This document shows positions 46,552 to 58,880 of a stretch of 64,000 nt of DNA, one piece after another. The stretch is from assembly GCF_008831285.2 (NCBI RefSeq), contig NC_045142.1, forward strand, positions 21,269,354 to 21,333,353, in the 5' to 3' direction. The position numbers and the translations under genes are program-made. Position 1 is the stretch's first letter, and every line of letters starts with the position of its first letter. Under the pieces are notes generated by a model, which saw only the letters and a program-made list of their open reading frames with translations, did not search any database and was not told where the DNA came from. This stretch comes from Nymphaea colorata (Eukaryota; Streptophyta; Magnoliopsida; Nymphaeales; Nymphaeaceae).

Positions 46552-47706
46552 ATGAAGAGTCGGCGTAAGGCTATGGGTATGCTGGCTGATGGTTGTGAAG
46601 AGACACATAATGAAGACAAAATGGCCTTTACAACAAGCAATAGTGCCCATGTCACCAACAGTGAGAGGTCTTTTAAACACAAACGTGAGGACTCTATAAA
46701 AGTTAAATCTACTCATTGCAAGAGGAATGGTCATTCTCGAGACTCTTGCTGGTTCCTTCATGGGAAACTAGACAAAAGGCAGAATTCAGCCTATAGAAGC
46801 ATGGGTCGCAGTCAAGACAAAAGGGAAAGCAACTCTAGCCAAGTGAATCCGGCCATCTCCTCATCGGAAAACCAAATCATGCTGGACAAACTGGCTGAAA
46901 TGATAAAAGATCTTCAAGTTCAAAGGACAGCCGGCATCTCAATTACATTAGGTGGCAAAGGTACAAGCAAAACAGGTACAACCCTTACTATGGTTAATAA
47001 CATTGAGGGTAAGGATTTGCAATGGGTAGTTGACTCAGGGGCCACAGATCACATGGCCAATAAATCTTCTTTCTTAAGTTCATATGTTCATTCTAGAGAT
47101 ATTGGTCCTCTTGCCACTGCCAACGACGCTCCTATAACTGTGAAAGGATTAGGTAACATAGATTTTTTTAACACAAGTTACACTAGCAAGGAGCTTGTTA
47201 TGCCTAAGCTTACTACCAATCTTCTATCGGTTGCAAAAATGACTAAGGAGTTAAATTGCAATGTAGTATTTTCTGCTATTAATGTCATTTTTCAGGATCA
47301 GATGACTCAGAAGATGATTGGTGAAGGACAACTTGTCAATGGACTCTATCAAATAAGAACCATGAATCATGCACTGAATGTAAATCATCTCAACGATGGA
47401 AATATCTGGCATCAAAGAATGGGTAATCCATCTTCTAGAGTTTTAGATTACTTATTTCCTAATCTGTGCTTCAATTGTAGAGAGTGTGGAATATGCAAAT
47501 TTGCTAGAATGACTAGACCTAAATTTACTTTATTTTATTCCATTAGCCAAACACCATTTGATTTGATACGCTCTTATGTTTGGGGCCCTACACCTGTTGA
47601 TTCTATGGATAGATTTTATTACTATGTGCTGTTTATTGATGATTTTTCTAAGTCTACATGGGTCTATTTTATGAAAAATAAGTCTGAAGTGCTCTCTCAC
47701 TTTTAA
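46552..47706 (+). pseudogene. copia3 gag C-terminus, protease and integrase start, copy B
   Basis: A 384-codon frame, the longest in the window. It begins in the RRKAMGMLADGCEE end of gag. The zinc knuckle reads STHCKRNGHSRDSC, with Ser for the first Cys that copy A keeps. The protease reads WVVDSGATDHM near residue 160, as expected for an active site. The pre-integrase motif is WHQRMGNPSS (His to Asn, where A has GHPSS). The integrase stops after YVLFIDDFSKSTWVYF, and the D-D-E core is deleted. Upstream, gag 45882-46484 is in another frame. Confidence 0.94.
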
Positions 47707-47719
47707 ATCTTTTATAAAA

Positions 47720-48732
47720 TGATTGAAACTCAATATGCATTAAAAATAAGTCTGTGGCTGATGCACATGAAGCTAATAATGAGACTCATGCTGAGAATGA
47801 GTGCCCAACAAATGATCATGAACTTGCAACAACGACTGAAGATGTAGAGAACAGGCCAACACTTATCAGAAGATAAAAAAGGATTAGGCAAGCTCCTTCA
47901 CGCCTAGTTGATTATGAAACCTACCCAATCAGCAAGTATGTGTCGTACAATCAAATTTCTGACTACCCTGCCAAGTTTACTAGAAATCTTGATAGCATTC
48001 AGGAGCCCAAGTCCTTTCATTAGGCTTAAGGTGATATTAATTGGAGGAAGGCTATGAACAAAGAGCTAGAAGCTCTAAGGTGAAACAAAACTTGGGAAGT
48101 TGTCATTCCTCCAAAGTGCACATGCATAGTGGGGTGCAAATGACATTATAGAGTAAAATACAAAAGCGATCGCACCTTGGACAGACAAGGCTCGTCCAGT
48201 GGCTAAGGGGTTCACGTGGACAATAGGGTTGGATTATGAAGAAATATTTGCACCTATTGCAAAGATGAATACATTGAGAATGTTTCACTCTATTGCTTGC
48301 AACTTGAATTGATGTCTTCATCATCTAGATGTCAAAAAGACCCTTTCCCAAGGAAAACTCAATGAAGAAATTTGTGTCTTTACCTCCCGGTCATCCAGAT
48401 GAAAGGAAAGGAAGAGTCTGCAAATTAAATAAAGCCATATATGGCTTGAAACAATCTCCTAGACCTTGGTACATAAAGTTGGGTCAGGCATTGGAAAAAA
48501 CAGGGTATCACAAATGTCACAAAGACAATAGTTTATTTGTCAAAAAACTTGGGGAGAACATCACTGTGGTTCTAATTTACATGGACGACATAGTCGTGGC
48601 TAGAAACGACACATTTGAAAAAAACCTTCAACATAAAGGATTTGGGAAAACTCAAACACTTTCTTGGCATTGAAGTTGCTCAATCTCATAAAGGTATCTT
48701 GCTGTGTCAAAGAAAGTATGCATTAGATATCT
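47720..48732 (+). pseudogene. copia3 linker and reverse transcriptase, copy B
   Basis: Same structure as 18160-19154. Open at 48329-48673, with AIYGLKQSPRPWY and the catalytic loop [12 protein letters not shown] (YMDD where A has YVDD). Several stops are present. It is fused at ALDISKT to the right-hand LTR fragment exactly as in A, so the internal deletion predates the duplication. Confidence 0.92.
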
Positions 48733-48848
48733 CAAAAACATTGGTTTCTCTTGCTCGTGGACGAAGGCTGGAAAGCCGAACCATGTAAAACTGGTGCAGC
48801 CTCTTTTCTCTCTATCATCTTCTTCTTTGATTAAATCTTAGTCTATTA
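48733..48848 (+). mobile_element. copia3 3' LTR, right-hand fragment, copy B
   Basis: Matches 19155-19269 and the end of the 5' LTR. It ends AGTCTATTA, so the terminal CA has decayed. Confidence 0.85.
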
Positions 48849-49652
48849 CTATAAATCTGAAAATTTACATGGATAGAAATGACAGATTCAGATTAGACAT
48901 CCCTACCAAGTCTGAATTAAGAAATGTATTTATTAAAGAAGGAATCGTTAAAATTTACTTGTTTCCACCATTCTTTCCTCCTGTTCTACTTCAAACTTCC
49001 CAACCATGGAAAAATGATGTATTTGATGTAATCCAAGCAAGGGTTTCCTTCAACAATGTTGCACGGGCAGTAAGCTTCTTGATTTCCACATTAACTTCTT
49101 TCTACAAGATCAAAGAATACATCAGTTTTCGGCATAAAGAAGCTCACCAGCCTCAATAGACAGGACAAGCTTCTACCAGAGGAAGAAACTAATCTAGTAT
49201 GCACCTTAGAAAGGACAAGCTTCTGTGAATCGATCATGCCCACCAAGTCTAGATCCTGATTAACCCTCCGCTCCTTCCTGACATCCACATCTGCAGTGCC
49301 TGATAGGACCATAACTAGTTCAGATCTGATGAGATGACTCAAATGTTCTCTAGAAGAGAAATTAACTCTTGATCAACTAAGTCAATACCAGCTTCATGCC
49401 ATCAAGGGACAAAATGCAAGTTCCTACTAAAAGTGACTTGATACTAATGAAACTACAAGAAAAGGAGGAAATTTGGAAATTCAAACTGTTACAGTCTTAA
49501 GGTATTAGAAGCAAAGTAGTTTTACAAAACAAATCATGAGAATATATATTGTTACATTAAAGAGAGGCAGCTCTTTGCAAGTGCACCATGTCTCAAACAG
49601 CAACTATGTGTTTCAACAACTGTACTATGTAGATTACAACTGCGACATGTAC
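48849..49652. other. Right flank of copia3, copy B; unassigned three-copy sequence
   Basis: Matches 19270-20065 and 22470-23256. An antisense frame at 49091-49342 (GTADVDVRKERRVNQDLDLV) is partly conserved in C (22688-22909) and broken in A. This hints at former coding on the minus strand, but the family is not recognised. Confidence 0.45.
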
Positions 49653-49757
49653 CTTGTTTCCAATAGCTATAGGTGTGCCATCAGTCTTAAGAATAATATT
49701 TGTAATTTCACCACTACATTCTACTTGTTGAGTGCATTGGCCCCCTGTAACAACATT
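49653..49757 (-). pseudogene. Conserved 105-bp exon-like block, copy B (unidentified gene)
   Basis: Minus-strand block with acceptor-like TTTATTTCTAG and donor-like GTACAT, open for 35 codons (NVVTGGQCTQQVECSGEI). It is the cleanest of the three copies. Confidence 0.55.
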
Positions 49758-50165
49758 CTAGAAATAAAATCAGCATTAACCCGATAGAAGATATACCAAG
49801 ATAAAATCAAGAGAAAGGATTAAGTAGGCCAAGTAAGGTTACTTAAAACAGCAAGAAGGCAATGTGCAGTATAAAAGCTATAATCCCAACAGATCTTCGA
49901 CACTCCATGAGCAGCAATTAGGGCACAGACATTAGCAAAGAGGAATTCTTACATCCATAGTAGTGCTACATAGTAATAAGACTATGAATAATCATCTTAG
50001 CCATGTGTTGCAGGAGGAAGGCCTTGAAGTTGTTCAGTACAAGGTGCATATCAAAAAGTACAAGGTCATAAAATTCTAAATAAATAAGTAGATTGCATTG
50101 ATTTTCAAATAAATATGTTCATTCATACAAAGTATGTGGAATGGATCAAAGAGAGTGGGTCTTAC

Positions 50166-50339
50166 AAAAGCTTTGAATGCTGGACGATGTGCAGCCATCT
50201 CATATATAGAGAAGTCTGAAAAACCATATCCAAAGCCTATATTTAAAAAATTAGTACAATTATCATATAAAGGTATTGGCCATCATGGAAAACACGGGAG
50301 AGAGAGAAGAGACCAAATATCAGATTCGAAACCATATTG
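50166..50339 (-). pseudogene. NIMA-related (NEK) kinase fragment, copy B
   Basis: Exon-like block 50166-50215 on the minus strand: a TTTTTCAG acceptor, then FSIYEMAAHRPAFKAF, then a GTAAGAC donor. Upstream in gene sense (50307-50339) is QYGFESDIWSL. Together these match kinase subdomains IX and X of plant NEK kinases. The block keeps the reading frame, but a stop precedes AFQYGF, and the remaining kinase and tail exons were not found nearby. Similar pieces are in A and C. Confidence 0.78.
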
Positions 50340-50359
50340 AAAGGCTTATTATAGATTGT

Positions 50360-51600
50360 ATGAGAGTGTTATAAGATTATATAGGTTAACCACAATCTAC
50401 TAAAACATTTTTCGAGGACCCAAAGGAATTAATCAACAAAAGGTATGCAAAACACAACGAGCAGAAGCTATGGTTAGAAAACATGCTTGAAATGTAGAAT
50501 GATTTGTAACTGCACCTACTAAAAACCCATGATATTCTCTTTGACTTAGCAATTACTTACAAGACACACTATTAGAAAGGTGTCTCGTAAAAGATGGTAG
50601 AGAATATAAATAAACATGCATTAAAAGATAGATATAAATACGTAAATAAATAGCTATGTGTATACATAAATAAATAGAGAACTAATGTCAGTATCACTTG
50701 AAATAATATGTCACCTTTTGAGTCTTTGACAACTTTGAAGAAACCAAATGTCAAATTAGGACTTGTGTGTAAAAAAAAAAGTGTAGCAATGCTGCCAAAC
50801 TACCATACTCACAAATAACATTTCGGAGTTTTAAATGGCAAGGGTTTTCTTGGATATAAAATGGAAACCTTGAAAGTAAAGGGAAAAATATAGTAAATTT
50901 TCATAAAATTAAGAAAAAAAATAGGAAAAATAAAATAAATGAGAAACTAATAACACAAACATCAAAAGATAAGTACATTTGCAACAAATAAAAACTAGAA
51001 AATGAAAAAAAACGTTTGGCATTGAAAAAAAGAAAAAATGTTTTAACGTTCGTTTTTTTGTTAAACGTGTGTTTTTTTGTTTAACGTTTTTTAAAGAAAA
51101 AAACATATTTTTTTCAAAAAAACATGTTCTTTTAAGTTTTAAATGACAATTTAATTTATCATGTTCTTTGTGACACTACAAACTACTTATATGTATCCAC
51201 ACCATTACCCACTGCTCTTTCAAGATAATCCAAGATGCCCTCTATTGTTCCTTGCAACACCACCTTTCAAATCAAATAGAACTTGAACATCATATTTGAA
51301 AAGAATTAACATGGCATTATTATGAGAACAGTCACAGAAGAAACCTCAAAATGATCGAATGTGGTCAGACTAAGAGAAATGATATTGAAAGATATACAAA
51401 ATGTGTCATTTCTAAGATTCTAACATTTAAATCCACAAGAGGGTGGGGGGGAGGGGGGAGAGAGCTAAAACTACAATAACCACGAACACACAATTATGAC
51501 CAAATAAAACCCCGTTGTACTTATAGGTGACAAAAGTCTAGAACTTTTGTTCCTATAAAAAACAATTCATTTCTAAGTGTTGGATTATATTCATGGCTGG
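50360..51600. other. Copy B sequence beyond the end of A, homologous to C
   Basis: Aligns with about 23935-24862. It includes the 78-bp exon-like block. At 50770-51175 it has a roughly 400-bp adenine/thymine-rich insertion (runs of 'gtttttttgtt' type near 51040-51120) that is missing from C. A GA/G-rich run is at 51437-51463. Confidence 0.65.
51186..51263 (-). pseudogene. Exon-like block with QGTIEGILDYLERAVGNG, copy B
   Basis: Minus-strand block of exactly 26 codons after TTGAAAG. It is open throughout. The donor has decayed to TAG here but is GTAG in C. Unknown family. Confidence 0.4.
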
Positions 51601-53223
51601 ACTCGATGTTAAAAACTCAATTTTTTCAACATCAGAATTGAAGCAATGTCAAAATTTTACAAAAAAATTATGAAAAAATGCAATTTCAAAGCAAATTTCG
51701 AATCTAAAGAACAATTTAAATTCAAATCATGAATTTGACTCGTGACACGAATCCTAACGTAGGATTATGAGTCCAAACTGGATTCGAATTAGAATTTGAA
51801 ATCCCAATCCAATTACAAATGTAATTTGAAATCCATATCCAATTGCAAAATTCAAATTTTGATTTAAATCTGAGAATTAGATCTAATTCGGTCTAGAATG
51901 ATGTGTGGGACCCACGTGTAGTGCCACCTAGGTCAAGTGGTCAAAAGCCCCCAAGGGGTTACGCACTTCTTCTTTTCAAAAATATCTCCTGACAATTATT
52001 TTACTCAGTCAAAGTACAATTTAGCTCAATCAAGATCTTTCCTAACTCAAATTCATCAAATTATCTCAATCAAATCAATATCAGCTTGCAGATGAGCTTC
52101 GACTTTGGTCATTTGGTCAAATTTGACTAATTTAGACAATTGTGCCCTTCTATAATCAAATTAAGATTTCAGAACTTAAATTGGGATTTTATGAAAGGAA
52201 AATGTATATTTTAATTTGTCAAATATATAAATCAAAAAATTGAAATTGAATATTTAAAACCAAATTTTGATTCAATTGAGATCCATTTTCAATCAAATTA
52301 TGGACGAAAATACCTTTTTAAGCCAAATTTAATAAAATTTTCAAAATTTATTCAAATTTAAATTCAATTGTTATGATTCAATAACATTTAGAGCTTAGTA
52401 TTTTTGAGGTCTTCATCAAATTGCTGAAGCAATGAGCTAGAAGGAAAAGCCAAGGAGGAGAAAAAAAAAACATCCAAGCCCTCTTCCCTCTCTCTCATTT
52501 CCTTCTTCACCTTCCCCTATTCTCTTTATCGATTTTGCCAAGTTAGGTTGGTTAAGTGAACCCTTACTTAGGATTTTCATGGTGAGAGGCTGTCTCTTCC
52601 CCATTGCAAATTCCAACAAGTAAGCCATTTTTCTTCTTACTTTGCTAAGCTTGAATCCAAGTTTGGATTCTTGCTTAGGATTGCTTGAATTAGAAAACAA
52701 GCAAGGAGGAAGATCAAGCACCAAGACCGACCATAAAGTAGGTAATTCCAATCCATTTTTCTTCTATTTCAGTTTCTTGCTATTTATTTTTAATTCCAGC
52801 ACTCGTGGGAAGGATTTATTTTCATATTTTTCATGGTTGGGAATGACGTCCAGCTAAAGAAAAAGCCACGAATCAAATGTATATATCAATGCATGATGCA
52901 TGCATGAATTAGTGATTTCCACGTGAGAAAGAGGTTTGCTATAGTATATATAATATAAATGCCAATTATGGACGGACACATTCTTATAAAAGTGATCCAC
53001 CTTTGCATGGTGAAATTAAAGATGAACCAGCTTGAGTGTTCTCTTTTTCCTTTCATTTAAAAGTCATCTTAATTTGTGTTTTTTTTATTTTAATTGATCA
53101 AGGGCGGTAGAAGGGATTAGAAACCAGTTTTCAATCTCCCTACATAAAGAAACCCAGCCATTAATCATCATGATTCATAGGCCATGTGATCCCTAGTTAA
53201 AAATTTCATTTGGAGGGATAACT

Positions 53224-53261
<38 letters not shown>

Positions 53262-55800
53262 AATATATATGCACGTGCGATCTCTTGATTAAGAGTCATG
53301 CTTCTCTTTTAAAATCAAGTTCAAACATGTTTTCAAGTTGATTTTAAGAAAAGAAGATCATTCTGTTGATTTTCATAATGCGAAGGTATGAAATCTCTTT
53401 CATTTCATCTTAAAGTTTTGCTTAATTCCAGTAACTCATACACAAAGTGTATGTAATTTGCTGAAATTAGATCATACTTTACAGGGGTTGGTTTAGAAAT
53501 TTTAAAGTTTACATGCTTGACATGCTAATATTAAGCCACAAAGTGGCTACGTCTTGTAGAACAATAAAAAGTTTTAATCCTATCTAATCGGCTCTCTAAA
53601 ATTCCTTTTAGAAATTGTTGATTTCATTTATCAATTTTCAAACTTACATGAAATTGATTATATTTCAAGAACAATGTAAGATCATACTTAAGACCCTAAT
53701 CTTTATATCCCTAAAGAACAAGATCAAAAGTGTTTTAATAGTCCAAGAGATGGACGGATTTTTTAGCACAAGAATTTGGAATTTAGCTTGACTTTGGGGA
53801 GAAAGAAAAGTTATTAGAATTCCATGACATGAATGAGAGCATGTGGCACATGCTTTTTGCCGGCTTCGATGTTTAGTTCACATGGAGTCAAACTGAATTT
53901 CATCATTTTCTAAGAGTCAAACACTCTTATAATCAATATTTAATTTTAAATAATTTAAATTGGAATAAAAATCTGATTTTTATGGCAATTTTGAGGAAAA
54001 TAGTTAATAGCCACGTTTCCCCAATATTTAAAAGGTGGATTTCATCTTTATTTGCCTAAATTTTAATTCTTTTGAGATTCTCATCCATGACACAAGTTTA
54101 TAGACTGCTTCTCTAACTTGTGCTTGAGAATATGATAAGCACATTCAAAGAAAGTCCTATATTTTAATTAAAATCAAACTTTAAGTGTATATTGTATGAT
54201 GTGTGATTTCATATGAATAGAATTTGAGAGATTATGAGAGAGGTGAACATGAATGTTTCAAATTAAAGAACTTTGAGAGATTATGAGAGAGTGAAGAATG
54301 TATGTCTCATATAGTTTCGCTTCATATTTCGCACGTTCACACTCACTCAAAGTCAATAGCACCACATGCATCTTCTCAAGAAATTAAGCAATTCAAATTT
54401 GAGTTGCAAAAAAATGGTGACCATGTCATATTGCAACAAGAATTTGTGAACTTCACTTAACTTTCAAAGAAAACACAAGTAGTGCATTAATAATCTTGGC
54501 CAAAATATGTTTAGAAAACAACACGTTTTGTAATAATTTGGAACCTATGTTTCATCACAAGAATGAACTCTACCTAACTAAAACCTAAGTTTCTAATATT
54601 TTATACCAAATCACACGATTTGGCAAAAGAAAATTTTTCTTGCTAAGGTTACTTAGCCATTTTCCCAAAAATTGATCATAAGATGTTCACAATTTCAATC
54701 CAAAAATCATCTTCAGTTCACAACAAAAAACTTAATTTGAATCTTCAAAATCCCCAATTAAAACTATTTCAAGAATCACGGATTTCAAAAGAAATGGCAC
54801 AACAAAGGTTTTCAAATCAACTTGAAAACCCTCCAATCTTCAAATAACATACAAAAAAAAAAATCATTTTCCAAGGAATTTATTTTCGAATACAAGTTCA
54901 ACTGACTTATTCAAGATGAACTTTGATTCTTGTATCTAAAACCTCAATGCACAAGCATATAGGATTTGCATCAATAACTTGTACATGGTTTGAATAATCC
55001 TTAGTCCTTGGTCCAATTACCCTTGTTAAAAGCGGCAGGAACGGTTGGACCTCGTACCGATGGGCAGATCCCTTTCTCATGAATTTTTTTTTTTCAAAAT
55101 TAATTAAAAAAAATTGATGATTGTGCATTCAACGCCCTCGAGGACAGGGTAGGGGCCTGTCATCGTCTGCCTAAAAATTTATTGGATCGTATACAAGTTC
55201 TGTGGGATATCAATTGCACAGAACTTTCATGCATACCGACATCATGTAATAAACATTGAGGAGATTCCATGAACCCCCTGTTACTTCAATTTGTCATACC
55301 ATCCTCAATTTAGGAGTTGTATGAAGCCCATGTATGCTCTCAAATCTTTAAATCTATCTTGTAGGAATTTATGCAATAGCGCCATCTATTTTGCTTCTTC
55401 TCATGAGTTTTTTTTTTAAAAAACAAATCCTTACCTACATCATATCTCAGTCACTCAGTTTCTGGGCTATTTCTAGGACATTAGTCTAAGATATAGCCTT
55501 ATAACTGGACCACCCAATTGGACTAAAAAGTCCCCTGATTAGTACCAAAATGGACAATAGTCCCGATATATCGATGGGTGAACAAGGAGATTGGAGAGCC
55601 TAAATCTAGAGAACCCTTGGAGGAGTCTATGCTAGTACCATATATTTGGTATATACGTATACATTGAACTTGGGATAAATCAGGAACAATTTACCCAGTT
55701 ATTCTCCAAAGGTTCCAAGATCAATTTTCAAAATAGTGCATATAGGCAAAAGTCCTAGGGAATTCATTATCAAATTTTCATTAATTGCTTGTTTGAATGC
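51601..55800. other. AT-rich DNA without recognised genes; possible old LTR
   Basis: Long stretches of A/T-rich, low-information sequence with phrases such as 'aaaataccttttt' (52308) and a pyrimidine-rich section (52470-52520) that resemble the LTR and leader of plant Ty3/gypsy elements. It precedes a gypsy gag-pol remnant. No second copy is in the window and no primer site was found, so the LTR idea is inference. A TA microsatellite is at 53229-53258. The 55110-55170 section is GC-richer ('cctcgaggacaggg'). Confidence 0.4.
53229..53258. repeat. (AT)n microsatellite
   Basis: Direct AT dinucleotide run. Confidence 0.95.
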
Positions 55801-58260
55801 ATGAGATGTGATGATTTACCATGCCTCCAAACCCATGTCCAATGCCAAAACTCTTCTCGAGTTTCTATTGGGCCAATTTATGTCAACATCTAATAATTTC
55901 TTTTGTCCAGATAAACTCAGAAAGCATTTTTCATATGACCACATCGTATTCGGGTCATGTCAAGGGCGATCTGGATTTTGCATCATCCCAAATGGAGTCT
56001 CCCTACATCAGTAGTATCATTAATTGTACCCAACTTTCCCATGTATGTTGTCGGGACACTTAGAAGATTGTAGTCTCGAAGAAACAGCCATCTTGCCATG
56101 CAACCTGTTAACAACAGTCTAATTCATGTAATTGCTGAAAGATAGAACCCAAGAACCAGCACATTCTGGTTCACATGGAGTGAAATGACAATCACTCTAG
56201 ATGGGTTTTCTAGCATTATGGGTTTGCCAGAGCCAAAAGGTGATCCAAGAGGACCAATTGAAGACCAGTTCCTTGTGAACCAAGGTCAAGTCAAACTCTA
56301 GAAGTAGTTGTAAACTCACAGGAAAACGAAGCTGGCCCTTTCTAGAGAAAGATGGACATCAATACCTCCAACTACAAGAACTTGGTGAAGCATATTTCCA
56401 ATATGTCAACCCTACTTTACTATCTAGAAGTGTTGCAGACAAGTACAAAAACTCCAAGGTGACTTGTACCGTGGATCTCATCTTCTTCAACAATGAAGAG
56501 CACATAATGTATTTTCGTAGAGCTTGCCTCTTCAAAAAATGGGGGCATGTCAAAGTCTGTCACACAACTATAGCAATGGCAGCCTTAGAATTCCTTTACC
56601 GAGAATTGACCAAATTTTCAATTGGGGATACGGATTTGATAGAAGGATGTGTTCTTCGCACTACAAGCATGGTTCTACAAACACATGGAGCCACAATCAT
56701 GCCATTTTAAAAACACAGATGGTCAATTATCCAGTATGGGGTACTATCATAGGAAGATAGAAGAAGTGGATGACTCCACCATCATTTGGAACTTCTTTGA
56801 TCGATACACCTACAACCCAATAAGAGGACCATGTGTTTGTAGAATGAAGTCCACATCTATCCTTTTGTCCTAGATCATCATGTCTAGTTCATTATGGTTA
56901 AGCAAGCCAAGTTTTGTCAAGTTGTGTTGAACGTTATCAAGTCTTATCAATATCATTATCCTTTCAATTTGCAATCAAAATTTGCTATTTTGTCATTTTA
57001 TAAATTATCTCTCATCAATTCAAATCCTAACATTTTTATTTTTTTTCTTACAAAGTGAACATCCGTTTTATAGTCGAGACTAGAGGCCAATAAAGAAGAG
57101 GATGGAAATGGAACTAGAATAACTTTCATGGGAGACAAGGGAGAAGAATCCTCTTCAAAAACACTTCCCAAGACAAAAGAAAATGATCCGAAATATGAAT
57201 AATATAAGAAATTCCAGAGATACATTATCTTGTTTAATGAAGAGCAAGCCCAGGCAGAGAAAGCGAAAAAGAAAGGGAAGAAAACTAAGAAATCTTCATC
57301 GAACAGTTTTGATTCTTCTGAAGATGTACCATAGAATCCAGTAGTAAGGAAGAACGAAAGACTCCCTAGAAAAGAAGAAAGGGGAATCCTAGAAAGAAAA
57401 AATTTAGGAAGTTGAAAAGAAGTTGAACAAAGTTCAAATTAAAGGCAAGAACAAAAGGAATTTCACTTGCAAAGATTTCTATGAAAGTTTTGAAAACGAT
57501 AAGCATTTGGCCATCTTCTTCGCGGAATGCTATAATTTCGCTAAAATCATAAAGCTCTCATTCAATGCTTCCGAAGGAGCTTGGAAGGAATTGCAGCAGT
57601 GGTACCGGGAGCACATCAATCCAATTGAATTGAAAAATTTTGACAAACTAATCAACCTTTTCATCAACAATTTGACACAACCACTGAGGAGCCTCATTTC
57701 TAATGCTCCAATCAAATCTTTCATTGATCTTACTAAAAGAGCAGAATGCAATGAAGTAGGGATTGAAAATGGAGCTTTTGATGTTGTCATCCCAATAAAG
57801 GTTAGAGAAGATACAAAGAAGAACAACAAGAGTCAAAATGCTCCAGCCAACATTATACAATGCCGCCACCATCAAAAAAGAAAGGGCATACTATTCTGAG
57901 AATAATGGAGTAGCGGACAAAGTAGTAGTAGCAGCGGCCCTAAGAACAAACATCTGGATTGAGACATGACAAAAAATTCACCCTATTAGAACATAGTTAT
58001 GAAGAAGTCATGCACATGCTGATTGAAAGAGCACTCTATTCCTCCAAAAGTTTCCAACCCAATGATAGGAAAAAACAAAGAACAGTTCTACAAATTTATC
58101 GTGCTCTAGGACAAATATAAAGATTGTCTTGTGCTCAAAAATATTGTGCAACATGCAGACAACATAGAAATCATCAGAGAGTTTAGTGAACAACTGGATA
58201 TCCTCAAAACTCTTTTTTAAAATGAGAAAGGACCAGTTGCAATGGTCAGGTTTTCAACAA
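55801..58260 (+). pseudogene. Ty3/gypsy gag region, decayed
   Basis: A chain of broken plus-strand frames. The best part (57423-57899, 158 codons) has a Lys/Glu-rich lead (also KRKKKGKKTKK-like from 57264), then KDFYESFENDKHLAIFFAEC, LSFNASEGAWKELQQWYREH and LTQPLRSLI. This spacing fits gag of plant Ty3/gypsy elements (the 'hltgaA..WY' region). Upstream frames (55821-56063 and 56459-56873) are probably earlier gag sequence but are not recognised individually. No complete frame exists. Confidence 0.6.
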
Positions 58261-58539
58261 ATCATCAAGTCATGGTGGCCAACGAAAGGGATTAAGCATC
58301 CCTGGATTCTTTGGTTACTTTTCAATCATGACAAATGATCCTTCAATCACAAACAGACCAGCAAAGTCAAACAAAGATAGATCAAAAGTCACAATATGGA
58401 TCTTGAACCTTGGAAGCCATTTTCAAAAGGAAGGAATTAACCATAACGGAGAAATGAATGGGCTTTTGGACTATACAAAATGGTCTGCAACTTTTCTAAT
58501 AAAGATCTACCAAATGAAGGCGCATTGCATAATGATGCC

Positions 58540-58880
58540 TTGCACATAGTGGTAGAAACAAGGGGCCAAAGTCTCTGATGTCATAATCGAGGGAAGAGCA
58601 AGCCTGAACATTTGTCCACAATAGACTACATTAGGATAAAGATGCCGACTATACCCATCATCAGTTTCATTCATGGATATGATGGAATAGGACAACCTTG
58701 CATATGAAGTATATGTCTGGATTGAATATCTCCGAGACGTATAATCAGGTTTTATTTATTGTGGATAAAACTCTCATCAATCTGTTGCTTGGCAGACCAT
58801 GGATCATATTACCAATGCGTTCCTTATACTCTACATCAGTGCATCAAGTGGACTCACACATGATACTATAATAATTATGT
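58540..58880 (+). pseudogene. Ty3/gypsy retropepsin remnant
   Basis: Frame fragments show IIEGRASLNICP near 58584 and LLLGRPWI at 58782-58805, followed by SVHQ. In plant gypsy proteases these correspond to the active-site region (normally D-G/S-[AG]-S-x-N-[IL]) and the closing LLGRPW...H-Q. The catalytic Asp is replaced by Glu, and stops interrupt the middle. Confidence 0.75.

Larger units (their letters stand above)
29560..50360. repeat. Segmental duplication, copy B
   Basis: This is the fuller partner of 1-20781. It keeps the 5' LTR, gag and protease start of copia1 (31136-32800), which copy A lost, and it runs past the point where A ends at the gap. Homology to the third copy C continues to about 51600, so the duplicated source sequence was longer than A shows. 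Its left end includes unit U from about 29565; the matching sequence for copy A would lie left of the window. Confidence 0.95.

Noticed and set aside
51601-55160. Single 3.5-kb gypsy LTR
   Set aside because: Style is suggestive, but there is no matching second LTR, no primer site and no clear TG/CA ends, so it is only noted as a possibility.
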